Shown: in pieces, positions 1 to 7,339 of the stretch
How the letters are laid out: every line of letters starts with the position of its first letter
Position numbering within the stretch: position 1 is the first letter of the stretch
NCBI GenBank assembly: GCA_910574255.1
Contig: CAJTAK010000007.1
Location: 124,001-188,000, forward strand
Source of the DNA: Clostridia bacterium
GTDB taxonomy: Bacteria > Bacillota > Clostridia > Lachnospirales > Lachnospiraceae
Reading direction: 5' to 3'
Length of the DNA: 64,000 bases
Translations under genes and position numbers: made by a program
The notes under the pieces: generated by a model
Told to the model about the DNA's origin: nothing
Seen by the model: only the letters and a program-made list of their open reading frames with translations
The model's database searches: none

Positions 1-1133
1 TCACCTGGTCCGGCCTGCCGGATACTGGTAACTGCCCGTCCATCTGGGCCTTCTGTATAGGAATACCCCTGCTGAAGCTTTAACAGCGGGGAAAGTCCAT
101 GAAACCGTTCAATATACAGGGCAAGCTGATTCTTCCGCTCATTCAGCTTCTCCCCCATGGCCTGGTCCAACTGATTCTGCAGCTCCAATGCCTGCATTCG
201 CTTTTCGTAAAGCTGCTGTCTTGGACCTGCCTGCAGCAATCGACTCCGCAATTCTATAAGACGGCCCCGATACTGCTCCAGGCGATAATTCAATGTCTGA
301 GCAAAGCGCTGACGATACACCTTCATCCGTTCCGTCAGTTCCCTTACATCCGCTACCGCCAGCTCTGCCGCCGCAGAAGGGGTAGGAGCCCGCAAATCTG
401 CCACAAAATCCGCAATGGTTGTATCCGTCTCATGACCCACTGCAGAGATTACCGGGGTCTGGCATTCAAAAATAGCCCTGGCCACTTTTTCCTCATTAAA
501 GGCCCGGAGATCCTCTATAGAGCCTCCGCCCCGGCCTACAATCATTACATCCACGCCCAGACGATCCAGCGCCTCGATTCCCCTGACAATGCTGTCCGCC
601 GCACCCTCCCCCTGTACCAGGGAAGGATAAAGAATCAACTGCACATAGGGATTCCTCCGGGATGCAATGTTGCGGATATCCTGAACGGCCGCCCCCGTAG
701 GCGCAGTCACAATTCCAAGGCGGCGGACATAAGCAGGAATCGGCTGCTTATACTCCTTTGCAAACATCCCCATCTCTTCAAGCTCCCGCTTCAGCTTTTC
801 AAACTCCTCGTAGAGACGTCCAGTCCCCTCCAGAAGAATCTCCTTTGCGTAAAGCTGGTAGCTTCCTGTCCGCTCATACACATTGATGCTGCCTAAGACA
901 GTCACATGCTGCCCTTCTTTCATGGAAAAGGCCAGCCCCTTGCGCTGCCCTGCAAACATCACACAGGACAGAGTGCCGCTTTCATCCTTCAGAGAAAAAT
1001 AAATATGACCGGAGGTATGATATTTGCAGTTGGATACCTCGCCCTTAACATAAATGCGGCTGAGCAGAAAATCCTGAGAAAACATATTTTTAATATAACT
1101 GTTTACCTGGGCAACGGTGTAGGCATGCTTCAT
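1..1133 (-). CDS. xseA: Exodeoxyribonuclease VII large subunit, 3' end outside window
   Basis: The minus-strand frame is open from the ATG at 1133 to the window edge, so about 377 codons are visible and the C-terminus is missing. It begins [18 protein letters not shown] and carries the N-terminal OB-fold typical of XseA ([20 protein letters not shown]), then the central nuclease region with [26 protein letters not shown] and [20 protein letters not shown], then a coiled-coil C-terminal part. The enzyme degrades single-stranded DNA with XseB in the cytoplasm. The ATG overlaps the nusB stop codon as ATGA, so the two are translationally coupled. Identity is secure; only the far C-terminus is unseen. 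Confidence 0.95.
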   Translation of the reverse strand, partial: MKHAYTVAQVNSYIKNMFSQDFLLSRIYVKGEVSNCKYHTSGHIYFSLKDESGTLSCVMFAGQRKGLAFSMKEGQHVTVLGSINVYERTGSYQLYAKEILLEGTGRLYEEFEKLKRELEEMGMFAKEYKQPIPAYVRRLGIVTAPTGAAVQDIRNIASRRNPYVQLILYPSLVQGEGAADSIVRGIEALDRLGVDVMIVGRGGGSIEDLRAFNEEKVARAIFECQTPVISAVGHETDTTIADFVADLRAPTPSAAAELAVADVRELTERMKVYRQRFAQTLNYRLEQYRGRLIELRSRLLQAGPRQQLYEKRMQALELQNQLDQAMGEKLNERKNQLALYIERFHGLSPLLKLQQGYSYTEGPDGRAVTSIRQAGPG

Positions 1134-1534
1134 TCCTTTTTCCCTATTTTTCCAAGAATCCCATTGATAAAAGCAGGTGAATCATCTCCCCCGAACTTTT
1201 TGGCCAGTTCCACCGCCTCATTGATGGCCACGCCTACTGGGACATCCTCGTCAAATTCCACCTCATAGACTGCCAGGCGCAGAATAGTCAGATCCACCTT
1301 GCCCATGCGTGAGATCTTCCAGCCCTTAGCCGTCTCTTCAATCTGCTCATCAAGCTTGGGAAGCTTTTGCACAATGCAGAGATATTTTTTTTCTATATAA
1401 GCCTGATCTTCCTCTCCCAATTCTTCCATATCCGCAAAAAACAACCGGATCTGCTCCGGCATCTCCTCCGGACTGTTAAACTCAATCCGGAACAGCAGTT
1501 CAAAAATGCGTTCTCTCAATTCTCTCCGTTTCAT
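1130..1534 (-). CDS. nusB: Transcription antitermination factor NusB
   Basis: This 134-residue protein has the all-helical NusB signature: an N-terminal [17 protein letters not shown], then a C-terminal half with [38 protein letters not shown] and [12 protein letters not shown]. NusB binds boxA RNA with NusE (S10) and supports rRNA antitermination. Its length is normal for the family. An AGGAGG lies 13 nt before the ATG, longer than usual spacing. It overlaps xseA by four bases and follows the Asp23 gene across a gap that contains a strong hairpin, an arrangement (Asp23-nusB-xseA) common in clostridia and bacilli. Confidence 0.96.
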   Translation of the reverse strand: MKRRELRERIFELLFRIEFNSPEEMPEQIRLFFADMEELGEEDQAYIEKKYLCIVQKLPKLDEQIEETAKGWKISRMGKVDLTILRLAVYEVEFDEDVPVGVAINEAVELAKKFGGDDSPAFINGILGKIGKKE

Positions 1535-1595
1535 AATCCTGTTCTTTCCTCCTGCTCCGATGAAAGGGCTTTCAATATTATGGTACTTTAAAAGG

Positions 1596-1620
1596 AAGGG
1601 GATGTCATAAACATCCCCTT
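1596..1620 (-). terminator. Hairpin between Asp23 gene and nusB
   Basis: A perfect 10-bp stem (AAGGGGATGT / ACATCCCCTT) with a 5-nt loop sits between the Asp23 stop and the nusB start. On the minus strand it is followed by CCTTTT, a weak U-tract, so it may be a leaky terminator or attenuator rather than a full stop. Confidence 0.55.
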
Positions 1621-1697
1621 ATTCCCTCTTGCTTTATCTCCTGTATTGCAGCATTTCAATTATACTGCCTGCATCCGCCCTGATGCGGCTGAACCTA

Positions 1698-2084
1698 TTA
1701 TCTTACCTTCTCCATGTTCACGCTTGCAATGCGGATATTGACCATGGATACCTCAAGACCAGTCATGTTCTCAATGGCAGCCTTTACCTTATCCTGCACC
1801 TTCTCCGACACCTTCATAATGCTGTAGCCATACTCAATATTCAGAGCCAGATCAACATCTACGTTCCGGTCTGTCACCAGAACCTTTACACCCTTGGACA
1901 GATTCTTCATGCCAAGCCTGCTGATAAGCTCGTTGGTAATGTTGCCCGCCATAGATGCAACGCCTTCGACCTCTGTGGCAGCCAGACCTGCGATAATGGC
2001 CACTACCTCATCCGCAATCTGCACCTCCCCAAGCTTTCCATCTGCATGTATCATATGAACACTTCTATTATCTTCTCTTGCCAT
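1698..2084 (-). CDS. Asp23/Gls24 family envelope stress protein
   Basis: The product (128 residues) begins MAREDNRSVHMIHADGKLG and contains the Asp23 core: VQIADEVVAIIAGLAATEVEG, GMKNLSKGVKV, VDLALNIEYGYSI and VQDKVKAAIENMTGLEV followed by VNIRIASV. Members are small cytoplasmic or membrane-associated proteins tied to cell-envelope homeostasis; biochemical function is unclear. The frame extends upstream to 2156, but I place the start at 2084 because GGAGG lies 8 nt before that ATG, family members begin at this point, and the upstream ATG falls inside a promoter -10 element. It precedes nusB and xseA in one transcription unit, possibly tuned by the hairpin at 1596-1620. Confidence 0.9.
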   Translation of the reverse strand: MAREDNRSVHMIHADGKLGEVQIADEVVAIIAGLAATEVEGVASMAGNITNELISRLGMKNLSKGVKVLVTDRNVDVDLALNIEYGYSIMKVSEKVQDKVKAAIENMTGLEVSMVNIRIASVNMEKVR

Positions 2085-2146
2085 AGCTGCAACCTCCATC
2101 ATAATCTCTGTCACTACTAACTGCTCTGTAGTTTCTGCTTCTTTTG

Positions 2147-2175
2147 ATTCTAGCATACTTTAGGAAAAATGGAAA
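2147..2175 (-). promoter_or_regulatory. Putative sigma-A promoter of the Asp23-nusB-xseA unit
   Basis: On the minus strand TTTCCA (-35, 2170-2175) and TAGAAT (-10, 2147-2152) are separated by 17 nt. Transcription would begin near 2140, just upstream of the chosen start codon at 2084. The -35 match is only four of six, so this is a candidate. Confidence 0.5.
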
Positions 2176-2284
2176 CTGTTTTTTACTGCAATTCTTTCCG
2201 GCAAATCATAACAAGGTTATTATCTGTTTCTTCAAATAAATTATATACACACAAATTTCCTTTTAATTCTTCACACACAAGCAA

Positions 2285-2312
2285 GGGCTGCCGGAAAATC
2301 CTCCGACAGCCC
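2285..2312 (-). terminator. Terminator-like hairpin after pckA
   Basis: A 10-bp stem (GGGCTGTCGG / CCGGCAGCCC on the minus strand, with one G-U pair) and an 8-nt loop lies 28 bp past the pckA stop. The wobble pair only works in the minus-strand RNA, which fits pckA as the cognate gene. There is no clean U-tract after it. Confidence 0.5.
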
Positions 2313-2340
2313 CATTGAAGCCTGTATTTGTATTTAAAAT

Positions 2341-3945
2341 TTATAACTGAGGACCAGCGGAAACTAAAGCCTTACCTACTTCGTTACCCTCGTATTTAGC
2401 AAAGTTCTTGATGAATCTGCCTGCCAGATCCTTTGCCTTGGTCTCCCACTCAGATGCATCTGCATAAGTGTCCCGAGGATCCAGAATGTTGGTGTCTACA
2501 CCGGGAAGCTCTGTGGGAACCTCAAGGTTAAAATAGGGAATCTTCTTTGTAGGAGCTTTCCGAATGTCGCCGTTCAGGATTGCATCAATAATTCCACGGG
2601 TATCCTTGATGGTGATACGCTTGCCTGTTCCGTTCCATCCGGTATTTACCAGATATGCCTTAGCGCCGTTTGCTTCCATTCTCTTAACAAGCTCTTCGCC
2701 GTACTTGGTGGGATGCAGCTCCAGGAATGCCTGGCCAAAGCATGCGGAGAAGGTCGGTGTAGGCTCTGTGATGCCGCGCTCTGTTCCGGCAAGCTTTGCG
2801 GTAAAGCCGGAAAGGAAGTAGTACTGTGTCTGCTCCGGAGTCAGAATGGATACCGGAGGAAGTACGCCGAATGCATCTGCGGACAGGAAGATTACTTCCT
2901 TAGCTGCCGGAGCTGCGGATACGGGACGTACAATATTCTTAATGTGATCAATCGGATAAGATACACGTGTATTCTCAGTTACGCTCTTATCATTGAAATC
3001 AATCTTGCCTTCCGCATCCAGAGTTACGTTCTCAAGAAGAGCGTTGCGCTTGATTGCATTGTAGATATCCGGCTCAGACTCTTTGTCCAGATTGATAACC
3101 TTTGCATAGCAGCCGCCCTCGAAGTTGAATACGCCGTTGTCATCCCAGCCATGCTCGTCATCACCAATCAGAAGACGCTTCGGGTCTGTGGAAAGAGTGG
3201 TCTTGCCTGTTCCGGAAAGTCCGAAGAAGATAGCGGTATTCTCGCCGTTCATATCCGTATTTGCGGAGCAGTGCATGGAAGCGATGCCCTTAAGCGGCAG
3301 ATAGTAGTTCATCATGGAGAACATACCTTTCTTCATCTCTCCGCCGTACCATGTGTTCAGAATAACCTGCTCACGGCTTGTAATATTGAACATAGCAACG
3401 GTCTCGGAATTCAGACCCAGCTCCTTATAATTCTCAGCCTTTGCCTTGGAAGCGTTGTAAACAACGAAATCCGGCTCAAAGTCAGCCAGCTCTTCTTCCG
3501 TAGGTGCGATAAACATATTCTTTACGAAATGAGCCTGCCAAGCAACCTCTACGATAAAACGAATTGCCATACGGGTATCCTTGTTGGTACCGCAGAATGC
3601 GTCTACTACGAAGAGTCTCTTGTTAGAAAGCTCCTCTAATGCAATCTTCTTTACCTCAGCCCATGCTTCCTCAGAAGCCGGATGGTTGTCATTCTTATAC
3701 TCCTCAGAGGTCCACCATACGGTATCCTTGGAATTCTCATCCATTACAATGAACTTATCTTTAGGTGAACGGCCCGTATAAATACCTGTCATAACATTCA
3801 CTGCGCCCAGCTCACTAACCTGTCCCTTTTCAAAGCCCTCCAGCTCCGGCTTTGTCTCTTCTTCAAATAACAATTCATAAGAAGGATTGTAAACAATCTC
3901 TGTTGTTCCGCTGATACCGTACTTGCTCAAATTGATTTCTGCCAT
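2341..3945 (-). CDS. pckA: Phosphoenolpyruvate carboxykinase (ATP)
   Basis: At 534 residues this is full length for ATP-dependent PEPCK. Visible motifs are [12 protein letters not shown] near the N-terminus, [40 protein letters not shown] with the metal-binding His, the kinase-1a P-loop [11 protein letters not shown], and [20 protein letters not shown]. It interconverts oxaloacetate and PEP; in anaerobic fermenters it often runs toward oxaloacetate. The start follows GAGAGG with 9-nt spacing. It is monocistronic, with its own promoter at 4038-4065 and two adjoining perfect palindromes upstream that look like a regulator target. Confidence 0.97.
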   Translation of the reverse strand: MAEINLSKYGISGTTEIVYNPSYELLFEEETKPELEGFEKGQVSELGAVNVMTGIYTGRSPKDKFIVMDENSKDTVWWTSEEYKNDNHPASEEAWAEVKKIALEELSNKRLFVVDAFCGTNKDTRMAIRFIVEVAWQAHFVKNMFIAPTEEELADFEPDFVVYNASKAKAENYKELGLNSETVAMFNITSREQVILNTWYGGEMKKGMFSMMNYYLPLKGIASMHCSANTDMNGENTAIFFGLSGTGKTTLSTDPKRLLIGDDEHGWDDNGVFNFEGGCYAKVINLDKESEPDIYNAIKRNALLENVTLDAEGKIDFNDKSVTENTRVSYPIDHIKNIVRPVSAAPAAKEVIFLSADAFGVLPPVSILTPEQTQYYFLSGFTAKLAGTERGITEPTPTFSACFGQAFLELHPTKYGEELVKRMEANGAKAYLVNTGWNGTGKRITIKDTRGIIDAILNGDIRKAPTKKIPYFNLEVPTELPGVDTNILDPRDTYADASEWETKAKDLAGRFIKNFAKYEGNEVGKALVSAGPQL

Positions 3946-4037
3946 CTTACTTTACCTCTCTTCTTCAATATTTACCTGTGTATGCAAAAACCTCACAAAC
4001 CTTTCCTGTAAAAAGGCATTGTTACGTTTACTATCAT

Positions 4038-4065
4038 ATTATACATAATAAAATAATAAAATCAA
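4038..4065 (-). promoter_or_regulatory. pckA promoter
   Basis: Minus-strand TTGATT (-35, 4060-4065) and TATAAT (-10, 4038-4043) with a 16-nt spacer, in very A/T-rich sequence. It lies about 95 bp upstream of the pckA start. Only minus-strand pckA fits this orientation. Confidence 0.7.
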
Positions 4066-4086
4066 TAAAAATTCTTCACAAATTTT

Positions 4087-4121
4087 ATCAAAAATATTTT
4101 TGATTCATAGTGAAACTATGA
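4087..4121. promoter_or_regulatory. Two abutting palindromes upstream of pckA
   Basis: Two perfect inverted repeats sit back to back: 4087-4104 (ATCAAAAAT and its complement, no spacer) and 4105-4121 (TCATAGT, 3-nt spacer, ACTATGA). They lie about 20 bp upstream of the pckA -35 box and between divergently transcribed pckA and the HAD gene. The second looks like a dimeric repressor or activator operator; the regulator is not identifiable here. Confidence 0.5.
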
Positions 4122-4164
4122 TTTGCTGTTATTCTAAGCATCAATCGTAACCGGTTCCGCCAGG

Positions 4165-4193
4165 TTGCTTCTTTTCGCCGCTTCTGATATACT
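4165..4193 (+). promoter_or_regulatory. Putative promoter of the HAD phosphatase gene
   Basis: Plus-strand TTGCTT (-35, 4165-4170) and TATACT (-10, 4188-4193) with a 17-nt spacer, about 90 bp before the ATG at 4285. The upstream palindromes are shared with divergent pckA. Confidence 0.55.
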
Positions 4194-4284
4194 TAAAAAT
4201 ATGCTATTAAAAACTAATTATTTCTGCATGCTTGCCGGCAGATGCCGCAGACAAGCTTTATAATTATGCAGTGAAAGGAAAACT

Positions 4285-5109
4285 ATGGAAAAAAATCTTC
4301 TTTTTTTTGATATTGACGGAACCCTTGCCTGCCCCGGGCAAAACCCCAGTGAAAGAACCGTAAGCGCCATCCGCAGAGCCCGTGCCAAGGGGCACATGGT
4401 ATTTCTCGGCACCGGACGGTCAAAAGCATCCGTCCCGGAAGCTGTCTGGGAGATCGGTTTTGACGGAGGCATCTACAGTGCCGGCGGACATGTGGAGGCC
4501 GGAAGCTCTGTTCTGTCTGACCGATCCATGACAGCGGAAATGGTTCGGACCATATGCACGGCAATGGAGACAGTGAATATGGAATTCTCACTGGAATGCG
4601 CTTCTAAAAATTACAGGCGAAGCCCGGAACTGTCCGCCGCCGCTCTCTCGGATATGTCCGGAGGCAGTACGGAGCTTCAGCGTATCCTGGCATCTATGGA
4701 TCGAAGCACACTGAAAGATTACCAGGGGGAGCCGGTCTACAAGGTTACTTTCCTTGCCCGGTCCATAGAGCAGATTGAAACGCTTGCCAACAGTCTGGAT
4801 GAGCGTTTCAAGGTAGTCCACTTCAGCAATCTCATGCAAAGCTCTGCCTGGATCGCCGGGGAGGTGTCCGACAGGCTGGTACATAAAGGGCTGGCTCTTA
4901 AGGAGCTTTGTGCTTACTATGGAAAGTCTCCTGCACAGAGTATAGCCTTTGGGGACAGCATGAATGATGCGGAGATGCTTCTGGCAGCCGGAATCGGTGT
5001 GGCTATGGGAGACGCAGAGGAACGGGTAAAGGAGCTGGCGGATCAAGTCTGCGAAAGCTGTCAGGAGGACGGCATTGCCTGTACCCTGGAACGGATGGGA
5101 TTGATTTGA
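4285..5109 (+). CDS. HAD-superfamily (Cof type IIB) sugar-phosphate phosphatase
   Basis: The 274-residue protein opens with MEKNLLFFDIDGTLACPG, the HAD motif I with nucleophile and acid/base Asp (DIDGT). Motif II is FLGTGR (Thr/Ser position), motif III the Lys in DRLVHKGLALKEL, and motif IV IAFGDSMNDAEMLLAAGIGVAMG, all intact. The large insert between motifs II and III is the C2 cap of Cof-like enzymes. These are cytoplasmic phosphatases acting on sugar phosphates or nucleotides; the substrate cannot be read from sequence. AAGGA precedes the ATG. It is divergent from pckA and upstream of gltA with no clear terminator between them. Confidence 0.9.
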   Translation: MEKNLLFFDIDGTLACPGQNPSERTVSAIRRARAKGHMVFLGTGRSKASVPEAVWEIGFDGGIYSAGGHVEAGSSVLSDRSMTAEMVRTICTAMETVNMEFSLECASKNYRRSPELSAAALSDMSGGSTELQRILASMDRSTLKDYQGEPVYKVTFLARSIEQIETLANSLDERFKVVHFSNLMQSSAWIAGEVSDRLVHKGLALKELCAYYGKSPAQSIAFGDSMNDAEMLLAAGIGVAMGDAEERVKELADQVCESCQEDGIACTLERMGLI

Positions 5110-5209
5110 AGAAAATATTAAATAACTATGAATTTTTCATTTTTTCTTCCCTTTTCCTGTAATTTTATGTTATGCTAGTTCAAATTTCATTTTTTTATCG
5201 GGGAAAATC

Positions 5210-5356
5210 ATACTTCTATGTACAAAAAACATGTACAAATCAAGGAGACACCCTTCGGGTATACTTTTATGTACAAAAAACATATACACATTAAGGAAAC
5301 ACCTTTCAGGTATACCTCTATGTACAAAAAAATGTACGAATTTAGGAAAGGAGACC
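5210..5356 (+). repeat. Tandem 51-bp repeat (2.9 copies) in the gltA leader
   Basis: Units run 5210-5260, 5261-5311 and 5312-5356; the third is partial and ends in the gltA ribosome binding site. Each begins ATACTTYTATGTACAAAAAA. Each carries an inverted pair TGTACA-(6 or 7 nt)-TGTACA or a close variant, and units 1 and 2 carry a second small hairpin, ACCC-TTC-GGGT in unit 1 and ACCT-TTC-AGGT in unit 2, where both sides of one base pair have changed together. The unit is 17 codons long and keeps one reading frame open throughout. Confidence 0.85.
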
Positions 5357-5373
5357 ATGCTTATGCAAAATAA
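5218..5373 (+). CDS. Possible repeat-encoded leader peptide before gltA
   Basis: An open frame of 51 codons starts at the ATG of repeat unit 1 and reads MYKKHVQIKETPFGYTF, then MYKKHIHIKETPFRYTS, then MYKKMYEFRKGDHAYAK and stop, overlapping the gltA start in another frame. Between units 1 and 2, five of eight substitutions are at third codon positions and four are silent, which hints at coding constraint. Against it, there is no good Shine-Dalgarno sequence (only GGGG about 15 nt upstream) and base pairing in the DNA/RNA could explain the same pattern. Treated as tentative. Confidence 0.3.
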   Translation: MYKKHVQIKETPFGYTFMYKKHIHIKETPFRYTSMYKKMYEFRKGDHAYAK

Positions 5374-6727
5374 CACATATTCGGAAATTACTCCCGAAAT
5401 TCTAAACCTTGCAAAAATGAGTGAGGAAATCAGTCAGATCAGCACTGAACTATATAAGAAATACGAGGTAAAACGCGGACTTCGTGATATCAGCGGCAAG
5501 GGCGTTCTGGCCGGACTAACCGAGATTGGCGAGATTCGTTCCTATACCATTGTGGACGACGAGATGGTCCCCTGTGAGGGAAAGCTTTTCTACCGGGGAG
5601 TGGACATTGAAGACCTGGTTCACGGTTTTGTGTCAGAAAAGCGTTTTGGTTTTGAGGAAATTTCTTATCTTCTGCTCTTTGGCGAACTGCCAGGCCGGAA
5701 AGACCTTTCTTCTTTCTCCGAGCTTTTAAGCTCCTACCGCTCCCTGCCGACCCACTTTGTAAGAGATATCATAATGAAAGCTCCCAGTAAGGATATGATG
5801 AATACCCTTGCCCGAAGCGTTCTGACTCTCTACTCCTACGATGACCGGGCCGACGACACCTCCATCCCAAATGTGCTGCGTCAGTCCCTGCAGCTTATTG
5901 CATTGATGCCCATCATGGCTGTCTATGCTTACCAGGCCTACAGCCACTATCATGACGGAAAGAGTCTTTTTATTCATTCCCCGCAGCCGGAGCTTTCCAC
6001 GGCGGAAAATATTCTCCATATTCTCCGGCCGGACAGCTCTTATTCGGAGCTTGAAGCGACCATTCTGGATATTGCTCTGGTGCTTCACATGGAGCATGGC
6101 GGCGGCAACAACTCTACCTTTACTACTCATGTGGTTTCCTCCTCAGGCACAGATACGTATTCTTCTGTAGCAGCCTCCTTAGGCTCCTTAAAGGGACCCA
6201 AGCATGGCGGCGCTAACATTAAGGTAGTTCGCATGTTTGAGGATATGAAACAGGTGATTAAGGACTGGAGCAGCGAGGAAGAGGTGCGTACTTACTTAAA
6301 GGCTCTCTTAAGCCGGGATGCTTTTGACCATGCAGGCCTTATCTATGGTATGGGACATGCGGTATATTCCCTCTCCGACCCTCGTGCCAATATTTTTAAA
6401 TCCTTTGTGGAAAGCCTGTCAAGAGAAAAAGGACGGATGGATGAGTTTCATCTCTACTCCATGGTAGAGCGTCTGGCTCCCCAGGTCATTGCCGAAGAAC
6501 GCCAGATCTATAAGGGTGTAAGCGCCAACGTGGACTTCTACAGCGGCTTTGTGTACAGTATGCTGGATCTGCCCTTAGAGCTTTATACACCGCTGTTTGC
6601 CATGGCCCGTATTGTGGGCTGGAGCGCCCACCGGATCGAGGAGCTGGCCAATAACGGAAAGATTATCCGTCCGGCTTATAAGAGTGTGGCAAAGAAGAAG
6701 AAATATGTAAAGCTGGATAATCGATAG
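5357..6727 (+). CDS. gltA: Citrate synthase
   Basis: The 456-residue product has the citrate synthase core: LEDL-type N-terminus (FYRGVDIEDLVHGF), LHMEHGGGNNSTFTTHVV, the catalytic His in SLKGPKHGGANIKVV, the second His in YGMGHAVYSLSDPRA, and the catalytic Asp in ANVDFYSGFVYSML. It condenses acetyl-CoA and oxaloacetate, entry to the oxidative branch that supplies glutamate. The usual GHR after the second His is GHA here. The frame is open further upstream to 5231, but AGGAAAGGAG just before 5357 fixes the start. The tandem repeat block lies directly upstream and very likely bears on its regulation. No aconitase or isocitrate dehydrogenase gene adjoins it. Confidence 0.95.
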   Translation: MLMQNNTYSEITPEILNLAKMSEEISQISTELYKKYEVKRGLRDISGKGVLAGLTEIGEIRSYTIVDDEMVPCEGKLFYRGVDIEDLVHGFVSEKRFGFEEISYLLLFGELPGRKDLSSFSELLSSYRSLPTHFVRDIIMKAPSKDMMNTLARSVLTLYSYDDRADDTSIPNVLRQSLQLIALMPIMAVYAYQAYSHYHDGKSLFIHSPQPELSTAENILHILRPDSSYSELEATILDIALVLHMEHGGGNNSTFTTHVVSSSGTDTYSSVAASLGSLKGPKHGGANIKVVRMFEDMKQVIKDWSSEEEVRTYLKALLSRDAFDHAGLIYGMGHAVYSLSDPRANIFKSFVESLSREKGRMDEFHLYSMVERLAPQVIAEERQIYKGVSANVDFYSGFVYSMLDLPLELYTPLFAMARIVGWSAHRIEELANNGKIIRPAYKSVAKKKKYVKLDNR

Positions 6728-6764
6728 TTCGAATACCTGAATGGAGGTAATGTCTTACAGATAT

Positions 6765-6804
6765 AAAAAGCACGGCTGCTCTCTCTAAGAGCCCGTGCTT
6801 TTTA
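6765..6804. terminator. Bidirectional terminator between gltA and a convergent gene
   Basis: AAAAAGCACGG and CCGTGCTTTTT flank a short loop that itself pairs partly (GCTCT/AGAGC). It has T-tracts on both strands and separates convergent gltA and the small membrane protein gene. Confidence 0.85.
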
Positions 6805-6817
6805 TCTTATGACAAAA

Positions 6818-7165
6818 TTACCAGAAAAGCTGTACACCCTTTCTTGTCTGAAAGGCATACCAGATAAGGATTACAAAAAATACGCCCATGCAGATCAGAT
6901 AAAAAGTCTGCGGCAAGGCCATTACGTAAGTGTTGATCAGCCCTATACAGCCATAAATCAAAGCAGAGATTCCAAAAATCAGAATTTTAGGCAGTACAAA
7001 GCGCTTATATCCCTCAATATCCTTACACTTGCGGATATCCACTTCCTTGTTCATGAGAATCGAAGTTGTAAACTCTCCCTTGGTTTTAAGCAAAACAAAT
7101 GCATAAATGGCATAGAGACCTGCTCCTGCAAACAAAAGATCCATAATACTCCAAATACTATCCAT
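6818..7165 (-). CDS. Small membrane protein, three predicted helices
   Basis: A 115-residue protein of unknown function. Hydrophobic segments are about residues 5-25 (IMDLLFAGAGLYAIYAFVLL), 58-77 (VLPKILIFGISALIYGCIGL) and 84-105 (PQTFYLICMGVFFVILIWY), with a polar stretch KEVDIRKCKDIEGYKRF between the first two. I recognise no catalytic motif. AAGGAGG stands 5 nt before the ATG, an ideal binding site. The hairpin element at 7181-7295 lies immediately upstream of that site, between this gene and thrC, so its expression may depend on read-through from thrC or on a start within the element. Confidence 0.75.
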   Translation of the reverse strand: MDSIWSIMDLLFAGAGLYAIYAFVLLKTKGEFTTSILMNKEVDIRKCKDIEGYKRFVLPKILIFGISALIYGCIGLINTYVMALPQTFYLICMGVFFVILIWYAFQTRKGVQLFW

Positions 7166-7180
7166 AGCTTCCTCCTTAAG

Positions 7181-7295
7181 TTGCTACGCAACGGTACGAA
7201 AGGGTAAAGTCACTTCGGCACACCTGTAATGAGAGAAACTTTCATTCGAAAGGGCACTCATGAAAGTTCCTCTCGTGTGCCTTTGCGACTTTACC
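7181..7295. repeat. Interspersed hairpin element, copy 1
   Basis: A 94-nt core (7202-7295) folds end to end: GGGTAAAGTC with GACTTTACC, GGCACAC with GTGTGCC, and AACTTTCAT with ATGAAAGTT. A small hairpin (GTTGC-TAC-GCAAC, 7180-7192) precedes it. The core matches 45215-45308 at 87 of 94 positions by hand count, in the same orientation. Both copies lie between minus-strand genes. No coding frame of note. It resembles a small non-autonomous palindromic element (REP/MITE-like), possibly acting as a terminator or RNA-processing site. Confidence 0.8.
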
Positions 7296-7339
7296 GTCCG
7301 AATGCTGCTGTTTTAAGCTCTGTATCATCCCATAAATTG

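Noticed and set aside
5231..5356. N-terminal extension of citrate synthase by 42 codons
   Set aside because: It would consist of tandem-repeat sequence; the AGGAAAGGAG immediately before 5357 and family length favour the shorter protein.
5210..5356. CRISPR-like array
   Set aside because: The 51-bp units are contiguous without variable spacers and no cas gene is present.
5170..5376. 68-codon frame on the minus strand across the gltA repeats
   Set aside because: Its repeated peptide is the complement of the tandem repeat and it has no ribosome binding site; the plus-strand frame is the better coding candidate.
7181..7295. Riboswitch upstream of the small membrane protein gene
   Set aside because: The same sequence occurs between unrelated genes at 45.2 kb, so an interspersed repeat explains it better.
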